DNA of 64,000 bases from contig NZ_SACL01000002.1 in NCBI RefSeq assembly GCF_004005855.1, forward strand, positions 372,001 to 436,000, written 5' to 3'. The notes beneath the pieces are model-generated. The model made no database searches, was not told the origin of the DNA, and was given only the letters and a program-made list of their open reading frames with translations. Origin of the DNA: Rhodovarius crocodyli. Its GTDB lineage: Bacteria; Pseudomonadota; Alphaproteobacteria; Acetobacterales; Acetobacteraceae. The translations under genes were made by a program, and so were the position numbers. Positions 1-8,477 of this stretch are shown piece by piece (positions within the stretch are counted from its first letter, which is position 1; every line of letters starts with the position of its first letter).

Positions 1-1
1 G

Positions 2-484
2 GTGCCCGCCGGCATGCCGCGCGAGATGCCCAACACCTTCGCCGCGCTGATGCGCGCGATCGTGGAGGCCACAGCCCATGCCGACAAGGCAGAGAACCGG
101 CGCGAGGTGGCGGCCGCCATCTCTGGCCCGAACTACCTGAACCAGCCCGAGACGGTGGTGACCCAGGTGCTGACCGGCACCTTTGCCGATGGGCTGGGCC
201 AGGTGCGCCGCGTGCCCGACCGCATCGGCTTCGACCCCTATCCCTGGCATTCCATGGCGATCTGGATCCTGACCCAGATGCGCCGCTGGGGGCATCTGCA
301 GCGCGATGTGGACTACACCGCCGTCTCGGGCCAGGTGTTCCTGGCGCTGGATGCCGGGCGCGTGATGCAGGGCATGGGGCTGCCGGTGCCGGCCAGCCCG
401 CTTCGTAAGGAGACGATCTTCGGCCGCGAGTTCGACCCGGCGGCGGCCGGCGCCTACCTCAACTCCTTCGCCATCCGCCGTTGA
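2..484 (+). CDS. NrtA/CynA-type solute-binding protein, C-terminal part
   Basis: This is the last ~160 residues of a periplasmic binding protein of the nitrate/cyanate/bicarbonate class. The window opens inside the gene, so its start and signal peptide are outside; the GTG at base 2 is an internal codon. The segment WHSMAIWILTQM and the surrounding Trp/Tyr-rich C-terminal lobe are typical of the NrtA/CmpA/CynA family. It captures the anion and delivers it to the permease encoded next. Its stop overlaps the permease start (TGATG), so the two are translationally coupled. Because cyanase is the fourth gene of the run, cyanate is the most probable substrate; nitrate or nitrite cannot be excluded from sequence alone. 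Confidence 0.85.
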   Translation: MPAGMPREMPNTFAALMRAIVEATAHADKAENRREVAAAISGPNYLNQPETVVTQVLTGTFADGLGQVRRVPDRIGFDPYPWHSMAIWILTQMRRWGHLQRDVDYTAVSGQVFLALDAGRVMQGMGLPVPASPLRKETIFGREFDPAAAGAYLNSFAIRR

Positions 485-1332
485 TGCAGGCCGTTCCCGC
501 CTGGAAGGCGGCGCTGCTCTCTCTGGCTATCCTCGCCGTGTTCCTCGGCGCCTGGGAACTGGCGCTGAAGGCGGGTGCCGCGGGCGGCGGGGCGGCCATC
601 GACCCCGAATACGCGGCCCTGCTGGGCCAGGCCGCCCAGCAGGGCGGCCGCACCCCGATGCCGGCGCCCAGCCAGATCGCGGTGCGATTGTGGGAACTGC
701 TGCGCGACCCCTTCTATGTGCGCGGCCCCAATGACCAGGGCATCGGCATCCAGGTGGCGTGGTCGCTGGGGCGGGTGCTGCTGGGCTTTCTGATCGCGGC
801 GGTCGTCGCCATTCCGCTGGGCTTCGTCATCGGCATGTCGCCGCTGTTGAACGCGGCGCTGAATCCCTTCATCCAGGTGCTGCGGCCGGTCTCGCCGCTC
901 GCCTGGATGCCGCTCGCGCTGTTCACCATCCAGGACAGTTCGATCAGCGCCATCTTCGTGATCTTCATCTGCTCCATCTGGCCCATGCTGATGAACACGG
1001 CCTTCGGTGTCGCCAATGTCCGCCGCGAATGGCTGAACGTGGCCCGCACGCTGGAGGCCGGGACCTGGCGCACCGCCTTCCGCGTCATCCTGCCCGCCGC
1101 CGCCCCCACCATCTTGACCGGCATGCGAATTTCCATCGGCATCGCCTGGCTGGTGATCGTGGCCGCCGAGATGCTCGTGGGCGGCACGGGCATCGGCTAC
1201 TGGGTCTGGAACCAGTGGAACAACCTGTCGCTGGCGGACATCGTGATCGCGATCCTGATGATCGGGCTGGTGGGCCTCGCGCTCGACCGGCTGCTCGGCC
1301 TCGTTCAGCGGTGGGTGGCCTGGCAGGAATGA
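484..1332 (+). CDS. NrtB-type ABC permease, probable cyanate importer
   Basis: Inner-membrane permease of about 282 residues, the usual length for the NrtB/SsuC/TauC family. An N-terminal membrane segment is followed by a periplasmic stretch and a BPD_transp_1 domain with the ATPase-coupling EAA loop near RTLEAGTWRTAFRVILPAA. The ATG at 484 overlaps the upstream stop as TGATG and is preferred to the in-frame TTG at 481. The stop overlaps the ATPase start as ATGA. It forms the transmembrane channel for the anion bound by the upstream protein. Assignment to cyanate rests on the cyanase two genes downstream. Confidence 0.87.
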   Translation: MQAVPAWKAALLSLAILAVFLGAWELALKAGAAGGGAAIDPEYAALLGQAAQQGGRTPMPAPSQIAVRLWELLRDPFYVRGPNDQGIGIQVAWSLGRVLLGFLIAAVVAIPLGFVIGMSPLLNAALNPFIQVLRPVSPLAWMPLALFTIQDSSISAIFVIFICSIWPMLMNTAFGVANVRREWLNVARTLEAGTWRTAFRVILPAAAPTILTGMRISIGIAWLVIVAAEMLVGGTGIGYWVWNQWNNLSLADIVIAILMIGLVGLALDRLLGLVQRWVAWQE

Positions 1333-2159
1333 AGCCTTATGTCAGCGTGGAGGGGATAGCCCGGCGCTTCCCCGGCCTTACCGTGTTCCAGGATGTGTGG
1401 TTCGGCATCGCGCGGGGCGAATTCGTCTGCCTCGTCGGCCATTCGGGCTGCGGCAAGACCACCATCCTGAACATCCTGGCAGGGCTGGACAGCCCCAGCG
1501 ACGGCGGGGTGGTGGTGGATGGGCAGGAGATCACCGGCCCCGCGCTGGACCGCGCCGTGGTGTTCCAGGGCCATGCGCTGATGCCCTGGCTGACGGCCGA
1601 GCAGAATGTCGGCTTCGCGCTGTCCTGCCGGAAACCCGGCTGGGGCAGGGCACGCCTGCGGGAGGAAGCGCGCGCCGTGCTGGCCAAGGTGGGGCTGGAG
1701 CACGCCGCCGACCGCAAGCCCGCCATGCTATCGGGTGGCATGAAGCAGCGGGTGGGCATCGCCCGTGCCCTCGCGGTCCAGCCCAAGATGATGCTGATGG
1801 ACGAGCCCTTCAGCGCGCTGGATGCCCTCACGCGCGGGTCCCTGCAGGAGGAAGTCTCCCGCCTGACGACCGAGGCCGGGCAGACCGCCTTCATGATCAC
1901 CCATGACGTGGATGAGGCGATCCTGCTGGCGGACCGCATCCTGCTGATGACCAACGGCCCCGAGGCGCGCATCGCCGAGGTGCTGGTGAACACGCTGCCG
2001 CGCCCGCGCATCCGGGCCACGCTGCACCACCAGCCCGGCTACCACGGCCTGCGCGACCACATCATGGATTTCCTCGTCACGCGTTCCCGCACCCTCGCGG
2101 GGGCGCCGCCCGAGGGATACGACCCCCGCGACCCGCCAATCGTGCGGTTGGCGGAATAA
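1329..2159 (+). CDS. NrtD-type ABC ATPase, probable cyanate importer
   Basis: Cytoplasmic ATP-binding subunit of about 276 residues. Walker A is GHSGCGKTT, the signature motif is LSGGMKQR (Met replaces the usual Gln, common in this family), and Walker B is MLMDEPFSALD followed by the switch His in ITHDVDEA. The family's C-terminal tail is present. The ATG at 1329 overlaps the permease stop (ATGA); a longer open frame reaching back into the permease gene is not used. It energises uptake by the two preceding components. A 15-base gap with AGGAG separates it from cyanase, consistent with one transcript. Confidence 0.88.
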   Translation: MKPYVSVEGIARRFPGLTVFQDVWFGIARGEFVCLVGHSGCGKTTILNILAGLDSPSDGGVVVDGQEITGPALDRAVVFQGHALMPWLTAEQNVGFALSCRKPGWGRARLREEARAVLAKVGLEHAADRKPAMLSGGMKQRVGIARALAVQPKMMLMDEPFSALDALTRGSLQEEVSRLTTEAGQTAFMITHDVDEAILLADRILLMTNGPEARIAEVLVNTLPRPRIRATLHHQPGYHGLRDHIMDFLVTRSRTLAGAPPEGYDPRDPPIVRLAE

Positions 2160-2174
2160 GCACAGGAGAATGCG

Positions 2175-2657
2175 ATGACCCGCACCCAACTCACCGAGAA
2201 GATCCTCGACATCAAGCGCGAGAAGGGCTGGAGCTGGAAATACATCTGCGGCGAGATCGGCGGCATGTCCGATACGCTGATCGTGGGCGCGCTGCTGGGC
2301 CAGATGAAACTGGTGAAGCCGCTGGCCGCCAAGGCCGCCGCCCTGTTCGGCCTCAGCGCCGCCGAACAGTCCATGCTGAACGAGGTGCCCTATCGCGGCA
2401 TGCCGATGCCGCCCACCGACCCGCTGATCTACCGTTTCTATGAGATGGTGATGGTGAACGGCCCGGCCTGGAAGGCGCTGATCGAGGAGGAATTCGGCGA
2501 CGGCATCATGTCCGCCATCGACTTCGACTTCGACTTCGAGCGCATGCCGCATCCCAAGGGTGACCGGGTGAAGATCAGCATGTCGGGGAAGTTCCTGCCG
2601 TATAAATATTATGGGGCGGAGCAGGGGATTCCGGAATATGGCTTTAAGGAGGAGTAA
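2175..2657 (+). CDS. cynS: Cyanate hydratase (cyanase)
   Basis: Cyanase converts cyanate and bicarbonate into carbamate and CO2; the carbamate decays to ammonia, so the enzyme both detoxifies cyanate and supplies nitrogen. The 160-residue length matches the family. Residues 1-70 form the helical DNA-binding-like N-terminal domain and the C-terminal domain holds the active site. Arg87, Glu90 and Ser113 keep the spacing of the E. coli catalytic residues Arg96, Glu99 and Ser122, and the YRFYEM context is conserved. An AGGAG lies just before the ATG. Placement after a complete uptake system explains the transporter's likely substrate. A palindromic repeat element starts 6 bases after the stop. 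Confidence 0.97.
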   Translation: MTRTQLTEKILDIKREKGWSWKYICGEIGGMSDTLIVGALLGQMKLVKPLAAKAAALFGLSAAEQSMLNEVPYRGMPMPPTDPLIYRFYEMVMVNGPAWKALIEEEFGDGIMSAIDFDFDFERMPHPKGDRVKISMSGKFLPYKYYGAEQGIPEYGFKEE

Positions 2658-2662
2658 GAGAC

Positions 2663-2794
2663 GTTCTTTTTTGTAAAAAAGAACCAAAAAACTTTTTGAA
2701 ATTTGTGTGGCTCCAGGGGTTGGGACCGTCTTAACCACTGACGGGCGCCAAATTCTCAAAAGTCTTTTTGCTTCTTTTTCTACAGAAAAAGAAG
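2663..2794. repeat. Dispersed palindromic element, copy 1
   Basis: This 132-base element lies between cynS and the BisC-type gene. The left end is a perfect hairpin with 10-base arms (GTTCTTTTTT at 2663-2672, complement at 2675-2684) and a 2-base loop. The right end is a perfect hairpin with 11-base arms (CTTCTTTTTCT at 2771-2781, complement at 2784-2794). Inside them, the segments after CAAAAA and before TTTTTG are also complementary in part, so the whole unit is an imperfect inverted repeat around a GC-richer centre. A second copy with near-identical ends and a different centre lies at 24234-24348. T-runs on both strands could also let it act as a bidirectional terminator. Confidence 0.85.
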
Positions 2795-2869
2795 GCCCTT
2801 CTCACCCCCCTGGCGCCCTGCCACGTCTTCCTGCTGTAATGCTTCGGCTGCGAACGAGGTGTTGAAGGC

Positions 2870-5179
2870 ATGGACGGGATCGAGTGGCGGACGCATAGCT
2901 CCCATTGGGGCGTGTTCAGCGCGGGCTGGAAGGACGGCGAGCTGGTCGTCCGCCCGCATCCGTCGGACCCGGACCCCAACGGCATCCTGCAGAACCTGCC
3001 CCAGGCGCTGCGCCACCAGGCGCGCGTCGGCCAGCCGATGGTACGCCGCGGCTGGCTGGAGCGCGGCCCCGGCCCGGACGCCACGCGCGGCGCCGATGAG
3101 TATGTCGCCGTCTCCTGGCCGCAGGTGCTGGACCTGCTGGCGAAGGAACTCGCGCGGGTGCAGGAGCAGCACGGCGTCGCCTCGATCTTCGGCGGGTCCT
3201 ACGGCTGGTCCAGCGCGGGGCGTTTCCACCATGCGCAGAGCCAGGTGCACCGCTTCCTGAACAATGTGATGGGCGGCTATGTGCGGTCGGTGAACAGCTA
3301 TTCCGCCGGTGCCTCGGCAGTGATCCTGCCGCATATCCTGGGCCATTACGAACAGCTCTCGCGCAACACCATCACCTGGAAGGCGGTGGCCGAGCACAGC
3401 GAGGTGGTGCTGGCCTTCGGCGGCATGGCGCTGAAGAACTCCATGGTGGCGGCGGGCGGCATCAGCCGGCACATCGAGCGCGGCTCCATGGCGCGCGCGG
3501 CCGAACGCGGGGCGCGCTTCGTGCTGATCTCGCCCCTGCGCGGCGACCTGCCGGAGGAAGCGCGCGCGGAGTGGATGACGCTGACGCCGGGCACCGACAC
3601 CGCGCTGATGCTGGGCATCGCCCACACGCTGGTGGCCGCCGGCAAGCACGACCAGGCCTTCATCGAGCGCTACTGCGTGGGCTGGGACAAGTTCGCGCCC
3701 TATCTGCTCGGTGTCTCTGACGGCCAGGCCAAGGATGCCGACTGGGCGGCCGCGATCTGCGGCGTGCCGGCCGAGCAGATCCGCGCCCTGGCGCTGTCGC
3801 TGCCGGGCAAGCGCGTGCTGGTGACCGTGGCCCATTCCCTGCAGCGCGCCGAACATGGCGAGCAGCCGGTGTGGATGGGCGCCGTGCTGGCCGCCATCCT
3901 GGGCCAGATCGGCCTGCCGGGCGGCGGCTACGGCTATGCGCTGGGGGCACTGGGCCATACGGGGCGCGAGACCAACATCGCGGCCGTGGCCTCGCTGAAC
4001 CAGGGCAAGAACTCGGTGGCGGACTTCATCCCCGTCGCCCGTATCTCGGACATGCTGCTGAAGCCCGGCGAGCCCTATGAGTATAACGGCCAGCACCGCA
4101 CCTATCCGGACATCAAGCTGGTCTATTGGGCGGGCGGCAACCCGTTCCACCACCACCAGGACCTGAACCGCCTGCGCGCCGCCTTCCGCGGCATCGACAC
4201 GCTGGTGGTGCACGAGAATGCCTGGACCGCGACCGCCCGCCACGCCGACATCGTGCTGCCCGCCACCATGACGGCCGAGCGCGAGGATATCGGCAGCAGC
4301 GCCGTGGACCCGGTGGTGGTCGCGATGAAGCCGCTGGCCGAGCCCTTCGGCGAGGCGCGCGACGATTACTGGATCTTCTCCGAGCTGGCCCGGCGCCTGG
4401 GCAAGGAACAGGAATTCACCGAGGGCCGAGACGTGCGCGCCTGGCTGCGCGTGCTGTATGCGCCGCTGGAGAAGCGCATGGCCGATCTGGGCCAGCCCGT
4501 GCTCAGCTTCGACGAGTTCTGGGAGGCGGGCGAGGCGGTGGTGCCGCAGACCCCGGACACCGGCGGCTTCCTCGCGGCTTTCCGGGCGGACCCGGCGGGC
4601 GAGCCGCTGCCCACCCCTTCGGGCAAGATCGAGATCTTCTCCGAGACCATCGCGGGCTTCGGCTATGACGACTGCCCGGGCCACCCCGCTTGGCTCGCGC
4701 CCACCGAGGTGCCGAGCGCCGAGGAGCCCCTGCATCTGGTGGCCAACCAGCCCGCGACCCGCCTGCATTCGCAGCTGGATTTCGGCGGCCATAGCCAGGA
4801 CAGCAAGCGCCGCGGGCGCGAGGTGATGTGCATCCACCCCCGGGATGCCGAGGCGCGCGGCATCGAGGACGGCCAGGTGGTGCGCCTGTTCAACGGGCGC
4901 GGCGCGTGCCTGGCCACCGCGCGCGTGACGCCCGATGTGATGGCGGGCGTCGTGCAACTGCCGACCGGCGCCTGGTACGACCCGATCGACCCCGGCGAGG
5001 CCAACCCCATGTGCGTGCACGGCAACCCCAATGTGCTGACGCGGGACAAGGGCACGTCACGGCTGGCCCAGGGCTGCACCGGGCAGCTGACGACGGTGCA
5101 GGTCGAGGCCTTCACGGGCAACCTGCCGCCGATCCGGGCCTTCGTGCCGCCGGGGATGGAGGCGATGGCGGCGGAGTAA
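2870..5179 (+). CDS. bisC: BisC/DMSO-reductase-family molybdopterin oxidoreductase
   Basis: Large bis-MGD molybdenum enzyme of 769 residues, close to biotin/methionine sulfoxide reductase BisC. The N-terminus lacks an iron-sulfur cysteine motif and a Tat signal, which fits the cytoplasmic BisC subgroup. SSHWGVFSAGW at residues 10-20 and NSYSAGAS at 142-149 are subgroup hallmarks; the latter supplies the serine expected to ligate Mo. The molybdopterin dinucleotide-binding domain occupies roughly 630-760. The likely role is reduction of free methionine sulfoxide or related S/N-oxides for repair or scavenging, but the substrate cannot be read from sequence. The ATG follows a GAAGG. It stands alone between the repeat element and the convergent repair genes. 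Confidence 0.85.
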   Translation: MDGIEWRTHSSHWGVFSAGWKDGELVVRPHPSDPDPNGILQNLPQALRHQARVGQPMVRRGWLERGPGPDATRGADEYVAVSWPQVLDLLAKELARVQEQHGVASIFGGSYGWSSAGRFHHAQSQVHRFLNNVMGGYVRSVNSYSAGASAVILPHILGHYEQLSRNTITWKAVAEHSEVVLAFGGMALKNSMVAAGGISRHIERGSMARAAERGARFVLISPLRGDLPEEARAEWMTLTPGTDTALMLGIAHTLVAAGKHDQAFIERYCVGWDKFAPYLLGVSDGQAKDADWAAAICGVPAEQIRALALSLPGKRVLVTVAHSLQRAEHGEQPVWMGAVLAAILGQIGLPGGGYGYALGALGHTGRETNIAAVASLNQGKNSVADFIPVARISDMLLKPGEPYEYNGQHRTYPDIKLVYWAGGNPFHHHQDLNRLRAAFRGIDTLVVHENAWTATARHADIVLPATMTAEREDIGSSAVDPVVVAMKPLAEPFGEARDDYWIFSELARRLGKEQEFTEGRDVRAWLRVLYAPLEKRMADLGQPVLSFDEFWEAGEAVVPQTPDTGGFLAAFRADPAGEPLPTPSGKIEIFSETIAGFGYDDCPGHPAWLAPTEVPSAEEPLHLVANQPATRLHSQLDFGGHSQDSKRRGREVMCIHPRDAEARGIEDGQVVRLFNGRGACLATARVTPDVMAGVVQLPTGAWYDPIDPGEANPMCVHGNPNVLTRDKGTSRLAQGCTGQLTTVQVEAFTGNLPPIRAFVPPGMEAMAAE

Positions 5180-5185
5180 TGAGCC

Positions 5186-5206
5186 CTGCGCCCCGTTGAG
5201 GGGCAG
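5186..5206. terminator. Weak hairpin between convergent genes
   Basis: In the 37-base gap between the convergent bisC and pdeM stops, CTG-CCCC pairs with GGGG-CAG around a GTTGA loop, with a CG bulge on the left arm. There is no T-run, so it is at best a weak or Rho-assisted termination point for either gene. Confidence 0.3.
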
Positions 5207-5216
5207 CGCCCCGGCG

Positions 5217-5954
5217 CTACGGGAAACTCGGCCACCCTTCATCCACCCGCTCCCGCTCCGGCGCGCTTTCCGGCACCACGAACGGCACCGGCGCGCTGTG
5301 CAGCCGGTCCTTACCCAGCAGGAATACCCGCCCCTGCCGGTGCGCCAGCGGCGCCAGCGCGGGGCTGCGCACGTCCAGCCCGCCGGTCAGCGCGCCGAAG
5401 GCCGGCAGCACCACATGCTGCGGGCCGGCCAGGAAGCAGGGGCGGCTGATCCGGCCGGCCCGCGTCTCCAGGCTGGCCTTGGGGTGGTAGTGGCCGCTGA
5501 TCTCGCCTTCGCGGTGGCGCGCGATCGGCCCGCCGCCGATATGGCGGAACCGCATGGGGCCGAGCGCCAGCTCCTCCATCGCCTCGCCGGGCAGGCTGGC
5601 GGGGGGCGCGGGGTCGTGGTTGCCCAGCACCCAGGTCACGCGCAGCCCGGCCAGCAGGGCGGCCAGGGTGGCGCGGTCGTCGTCGGCCAGGCGCGCATGG
5701 CCTTCGGCGTCATGAAAGCTGTCACCCAGCAGCACCAGGTGGCGCGGCTCATAGCGGCGCAGCACGAAGGAGAGCTTCTTCAGCGTCTCGCGCGTGTCGT
5801 ATGGCGGCAGCAGCCGGCCGCGCGCGGCGAAATGGCTGGATTTTTCCAGATGCAGGTCCGCGACCGCCATCAGCCGCTCGCCGGGCCACAGCAATACCCC
5901 GCTGGGGCACAGCATCAGGCGGTGGCCCACGATATGGATGGGGGCGGCGATCAT
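5217..5954 (-). CDS. pdeM: Ligase-associated DNA damage response phosphoesterase
   Basis: Calcineurin-like metallophosphoesterase of 245 residues. The metal motifs are in order: AVADLHLEKS, LLGDSFHD, VLGNHDP and SGHYHPKA. This family is the nuclease partner of the Lhr-type helicase in the bacterial ligase-associated repair set. ATG at 5954 overlaps the helicase stop as ATGA, so the two are made together. A longer in-frame extension upstream is Arg/Gly-rich and lies over the helicase gene, so I reject it. The enzyme probably processes DNA ends or flaps during repair; this rests on family and neighbourhood. Confidence 0.9.
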   Translation of the reverse strand: MIAAPIHIVGHRLMLCPSGVLLWPGERLMAVADLHLEKSSHFAARGRLLPPYDTRETLKKLSFVLRRYEPRHLVLLGDSFHDAEGHARLADDDRATLAALLAGLRVTWVLGNHDPAPPASLPGEAMEELALGPMRFRHIGGGPIARHREGEISGHYHPKASLETRAGRISRPCFLAGPQHVVLPAFGALTGGLDVRSPALAPLAHRQGRVFLLGKDRLHSAPVPFVVPESAPERERVDEGWPSFP

Positions 5955-8458
5955 GACCGTCCCCCGGGGCGGCGCTTTCTCGGGCGGGGTTCCCGGGGTG
6001 CGGGCGGCAAGGCTTCGTTCACGTCGTTCAGATTCCCCTCGAAACTTTCGGCACCGCCGGTGGCTTCCTCCACCAGGGCGGCAGCCTCGGCCAGCAGCGC
6101 GTCCTCGGCGCCGCCGGCCACCCATTCGCGCCCCACTTCGATCAGCGCCGGCACCGCCAGCGGCGACACGCAATCCAGCACCCGGTGGCGGATATGCCCC
6201 TTCGCGCGCGCCAGCAGGGCGGCGATGCGCGAGATGTCCGTCAGGCCCGAGGCCGCTTCGGCGCGGGTCGCGCGCAGCAATATATGGTCCGGCTCATGCC
6301 GGCGCAGCACGTCATAGATCAGGTCGGAATTGACCGTCATCTGGCGCTTGGATTTCTCGGCGCCGGGGTGGTTCTTGTCGATCAGCCCCGCGATCATGGC
6401 GATGTTGCGGAAGGTCCGGCGCAGCATGGAACTCTCGGCCATCCACTCGTCCAGATCCTCGCCCAGCATGTCCTCGCTGAACAGGGTCTCCATGTCCGTG
6501 GGCTCGAAGGCGCTCCAGGCCGAGAGCACATAGTCCGTGCTGACATAGCCCATGGGGGCATAGCCGAGGCGCTCCATCCGCTTGGTCAGCAGCATCCCCA
6601 GGCTCTGATGGGCCAGCCGTCCCTCGAAGGTATAGGCCACCAGGAACCATCGGCCGCCACGCGGGAAGGTCTCGATCAGCAGGCCATCGGGCTCCGGCAG
6701 CTCACTGCGCAGGCGCTGCATGTCCAGCCATTCGCGCACCGGGTCGGGCAGGGCGGACCAGCGGGACGGGTCATGCATGATCTCCCGCACCTCGGCCGCC
6801 AGATAGGTCGAGAGCGGCAACCGGCTGCCGCCATAGGCCGGCACGCGCGGCTCACCCGGGCCACCGCCGGGGCGGACCATGGCCACCACGCCGTCCATAG
6901 CCTCGAAGCGCAGCACCTGGCCCGCGAACAGGAAATTGTCGCCCGGGCGCAGGGTGGAGACGAACCATTCCTCCACCTCGCCCAGCATGGGCCCGCCGCG
7001 CATGCGGATCTTGACCAGCGGCTGCTCGACGATGGTGCCGAGGTTCATGCGCAGCTGCCGGGCGATCGCCGGGCCCCGCACATGCATATAGCCCTCGGCG
7101 TCGCGGAACAGGCGGCGATAGCGTTCATAGACCCGCAGCGCGTAGCCGCCATCCTCCACGAAGCGCAGCACGTCGTCGAAATCCCGGCGGGGCAGGGCGG
7201 CATAGGGGGCGGCGCGTGTCACCTCGGCGAACAAATCGTCGGGCAGAAAAGGCGCGTGGCAGGCCATGGCCAATATGTGCTGGGCCAGCACGTCCAGCCC
7301 GCCGGGGCGCGGCGGGTCGCCATCCTGCTTGCGGGCCTTCACGGCACCCAGGGCGGCCACGCATTCGATCACCTCGAAGCGGTTGGCCGGCACCAGCGTC
7401 GCGCGCGATGCCTCATCCATGCGGTGGTTGGAGCGCCCCACCCGCTGCATCAGCCGCGACACGCCCTTGGGCGCGCCCACCTGGATCACCTGGTCCACAT
7501 CGCCCCAGTCGATGCCGAGGTCGAGGCTGGAGGTCGCGACCACGGCGCGCAGCTTTCCCGCCGCCATCGCGGCCTCCACCTTGCGGCGCTGTTCCACCGT
7601 CAGGCTGCCATGGTGCAGGGCGATGGGCAGCACCGCCTCGTTCATCCGCCACAGGGCTGCGAAGATCAGCTCCGACTGGGCGCGGGTGTTGACGAAGACG
7701 ATGGTGACGCGGGCGGCCTCGATCCGGCGATAGATCTCGGGCGCGGAGGCGAGCCCCATATGCCCGCCCCAGGGCAGGTGCCCCTCCGGCAGCTGGATGT
7801 CGATGTCCGGCAGGGCGCCGCCCGCCACCTCGACCAGCTTCGCGTCCGCGGACCGGCCGCTGGGGGCCACATAGGCGCGCAGCGCATCCGGGTGCGCGAC
7901 GGTGGCCGACAGCCCCACCCGCGCCGCGCCCGGCACCAGCGCCGAGAGGCGGGACAGGCACAGCGCCAGCTGGTCTCCCCGCTTGGTGCCGGCCAGCGCG
8001 TGGATCTCGTCGATCACGATGCGGCGCAGGCCGCCGAACATCTCCCGCGCCTCGGGCAGGGAGAGCAACAGGGTCAGGCTCTCGGGCGTTGTCAGCAGGA
8101 TGTTGGGTGGTTTCTCACGCTGCCGGGCGCGGCGGTTGGCGGGGGTGTCGCCGGTGCGGGTCTCGATGGAGATATCGAGCGCCATCTCCGACACCGGCGC
8201 CACCAGGTTGCGGGCGATGTCCACCGCCAGCGCCTTCAACGGCGAGACATAGAGGGTGTGGAGCCCCTCGCGCGGGGTGGCGGCCAGCTCCGCCAGCGTG
8301 GGCAGGAAGCCCGCCAGGGTCTTGCCCGCGCCGGTCGGCGCGATCAGCAGCGCGCTCTCGCCGGCCCGCGCGGCGTCCAGCATCGCGATCTGGTGCGGCC
8401 GGGGTTGCCAGCCGCGCCGATCGAACCAACTCTGCAAAGGTTCCGGCAATGTTCTCAC
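5951..8458 (-). CDS. Ligase-associated DEXH-box helicase (Lhr family)
   Basis: Superfamily 2 helicase of 835 residues. Walker A is APTGAGKT at 40-47 and motif II is DEIH at 150-153. QRVGRSNHRMDE carries motif VI in the second RecA domain. The C-terminal half has the winged-helix and Lhr-core region (around VRMRGGPM-like IRMRGGPMLGEVEEWF). The length fits the short Lhr form found with ligase-associated nucleases. It starts at GTG 8458, only 19 bases from the divergent exonuclease start, and its stop overlaps pdeM. It is predicted to unwind or anneal strands for the partner nucleases in DNA repair. Confidence 0.93.
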   Translation of the reverse strand: MRTLPEPLQSWFDRRGWQPRPHQIAMLDAARAGESALLIAPTGAGKTLAGFLPTLAELAATPREGLHTLYVSPLKALAVDIARNLVAPVSEMALDISIETRTGDTPANRRARQREKPPNILLTTPESLTLLLSLPEAREMFGGLRRIVIDEIHALAGTKRGDQLALCLSRLSALVPGAARVGLSATVAHPDALRAYVAPSGRSADAKLVEVAGGALPDIDIQLPEGHLPWGGHMGLASAPEIYRRIEAARVTIVFVNTRAQSELIFAALWRMNEAVLPIALHHGSLTVEQRRKVEAAMAAGKLRAVVATSSLDLGIDWGDVDQVIQVGAPKGVSRLMQRVGRSNHRMDEASRATLVPANRFEVIECVAALGAVKARKQDGDPPRPGGLDVLAQHILAMACHAPFLPDDLFAEVTRAAPYAALPRRDFDDVLRFVEDGGYALRVYERYRRLFRDAEGYMHVRGPAIARQLRMNLGTIVEQPLVKIRMRGGPMLGEVEEWFVSTLRPGDNFLFAGQVLRFEAMDGVVAMVRPGGGPGEPRVPAYGGSRLPLSTYLAAEVREIMHDPSRWSALPDPVREWLDMQRLRSELPEPDGLLIETFPRGGRWFLVAYTFEGRLAHQSLGMLLTKRMERLGYAPMGYVSTDYVLSAWSAFEPTDMETLFSEDMLGEDLDEWMAESSMLRRTFRNIAMIAGLIDKNHPGAEKSKRQMTVNSDLIYDVLRRHEPDHILLRATRAEAASGLTDISRIAALLARAKGHIRHRVLDCVSPLAVPALIEVGREWVAGGAEDALLAEAAALVEEATGGAESFEGNLNDVNEALPPAPREPRPRKRRPGGRS

Positions 8459-8477
8459 TGAGGAGGCGTCTTACACC

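Noticed and set aside
2780-5020. Minus-strand frame of 746 codons opposite the molybdopterin enzyme
   Set aside because: Same GC-skew artefact; it is His/Gln/Arg-rich with no recognisable fold, while the plus strand encodes a complete BisC-type enzyme.
6185-8461. Plus-strand frame of 758 codons opposite the helicase
   Set aside because: Antisense shadow; the minus strand has all helicase motifs.
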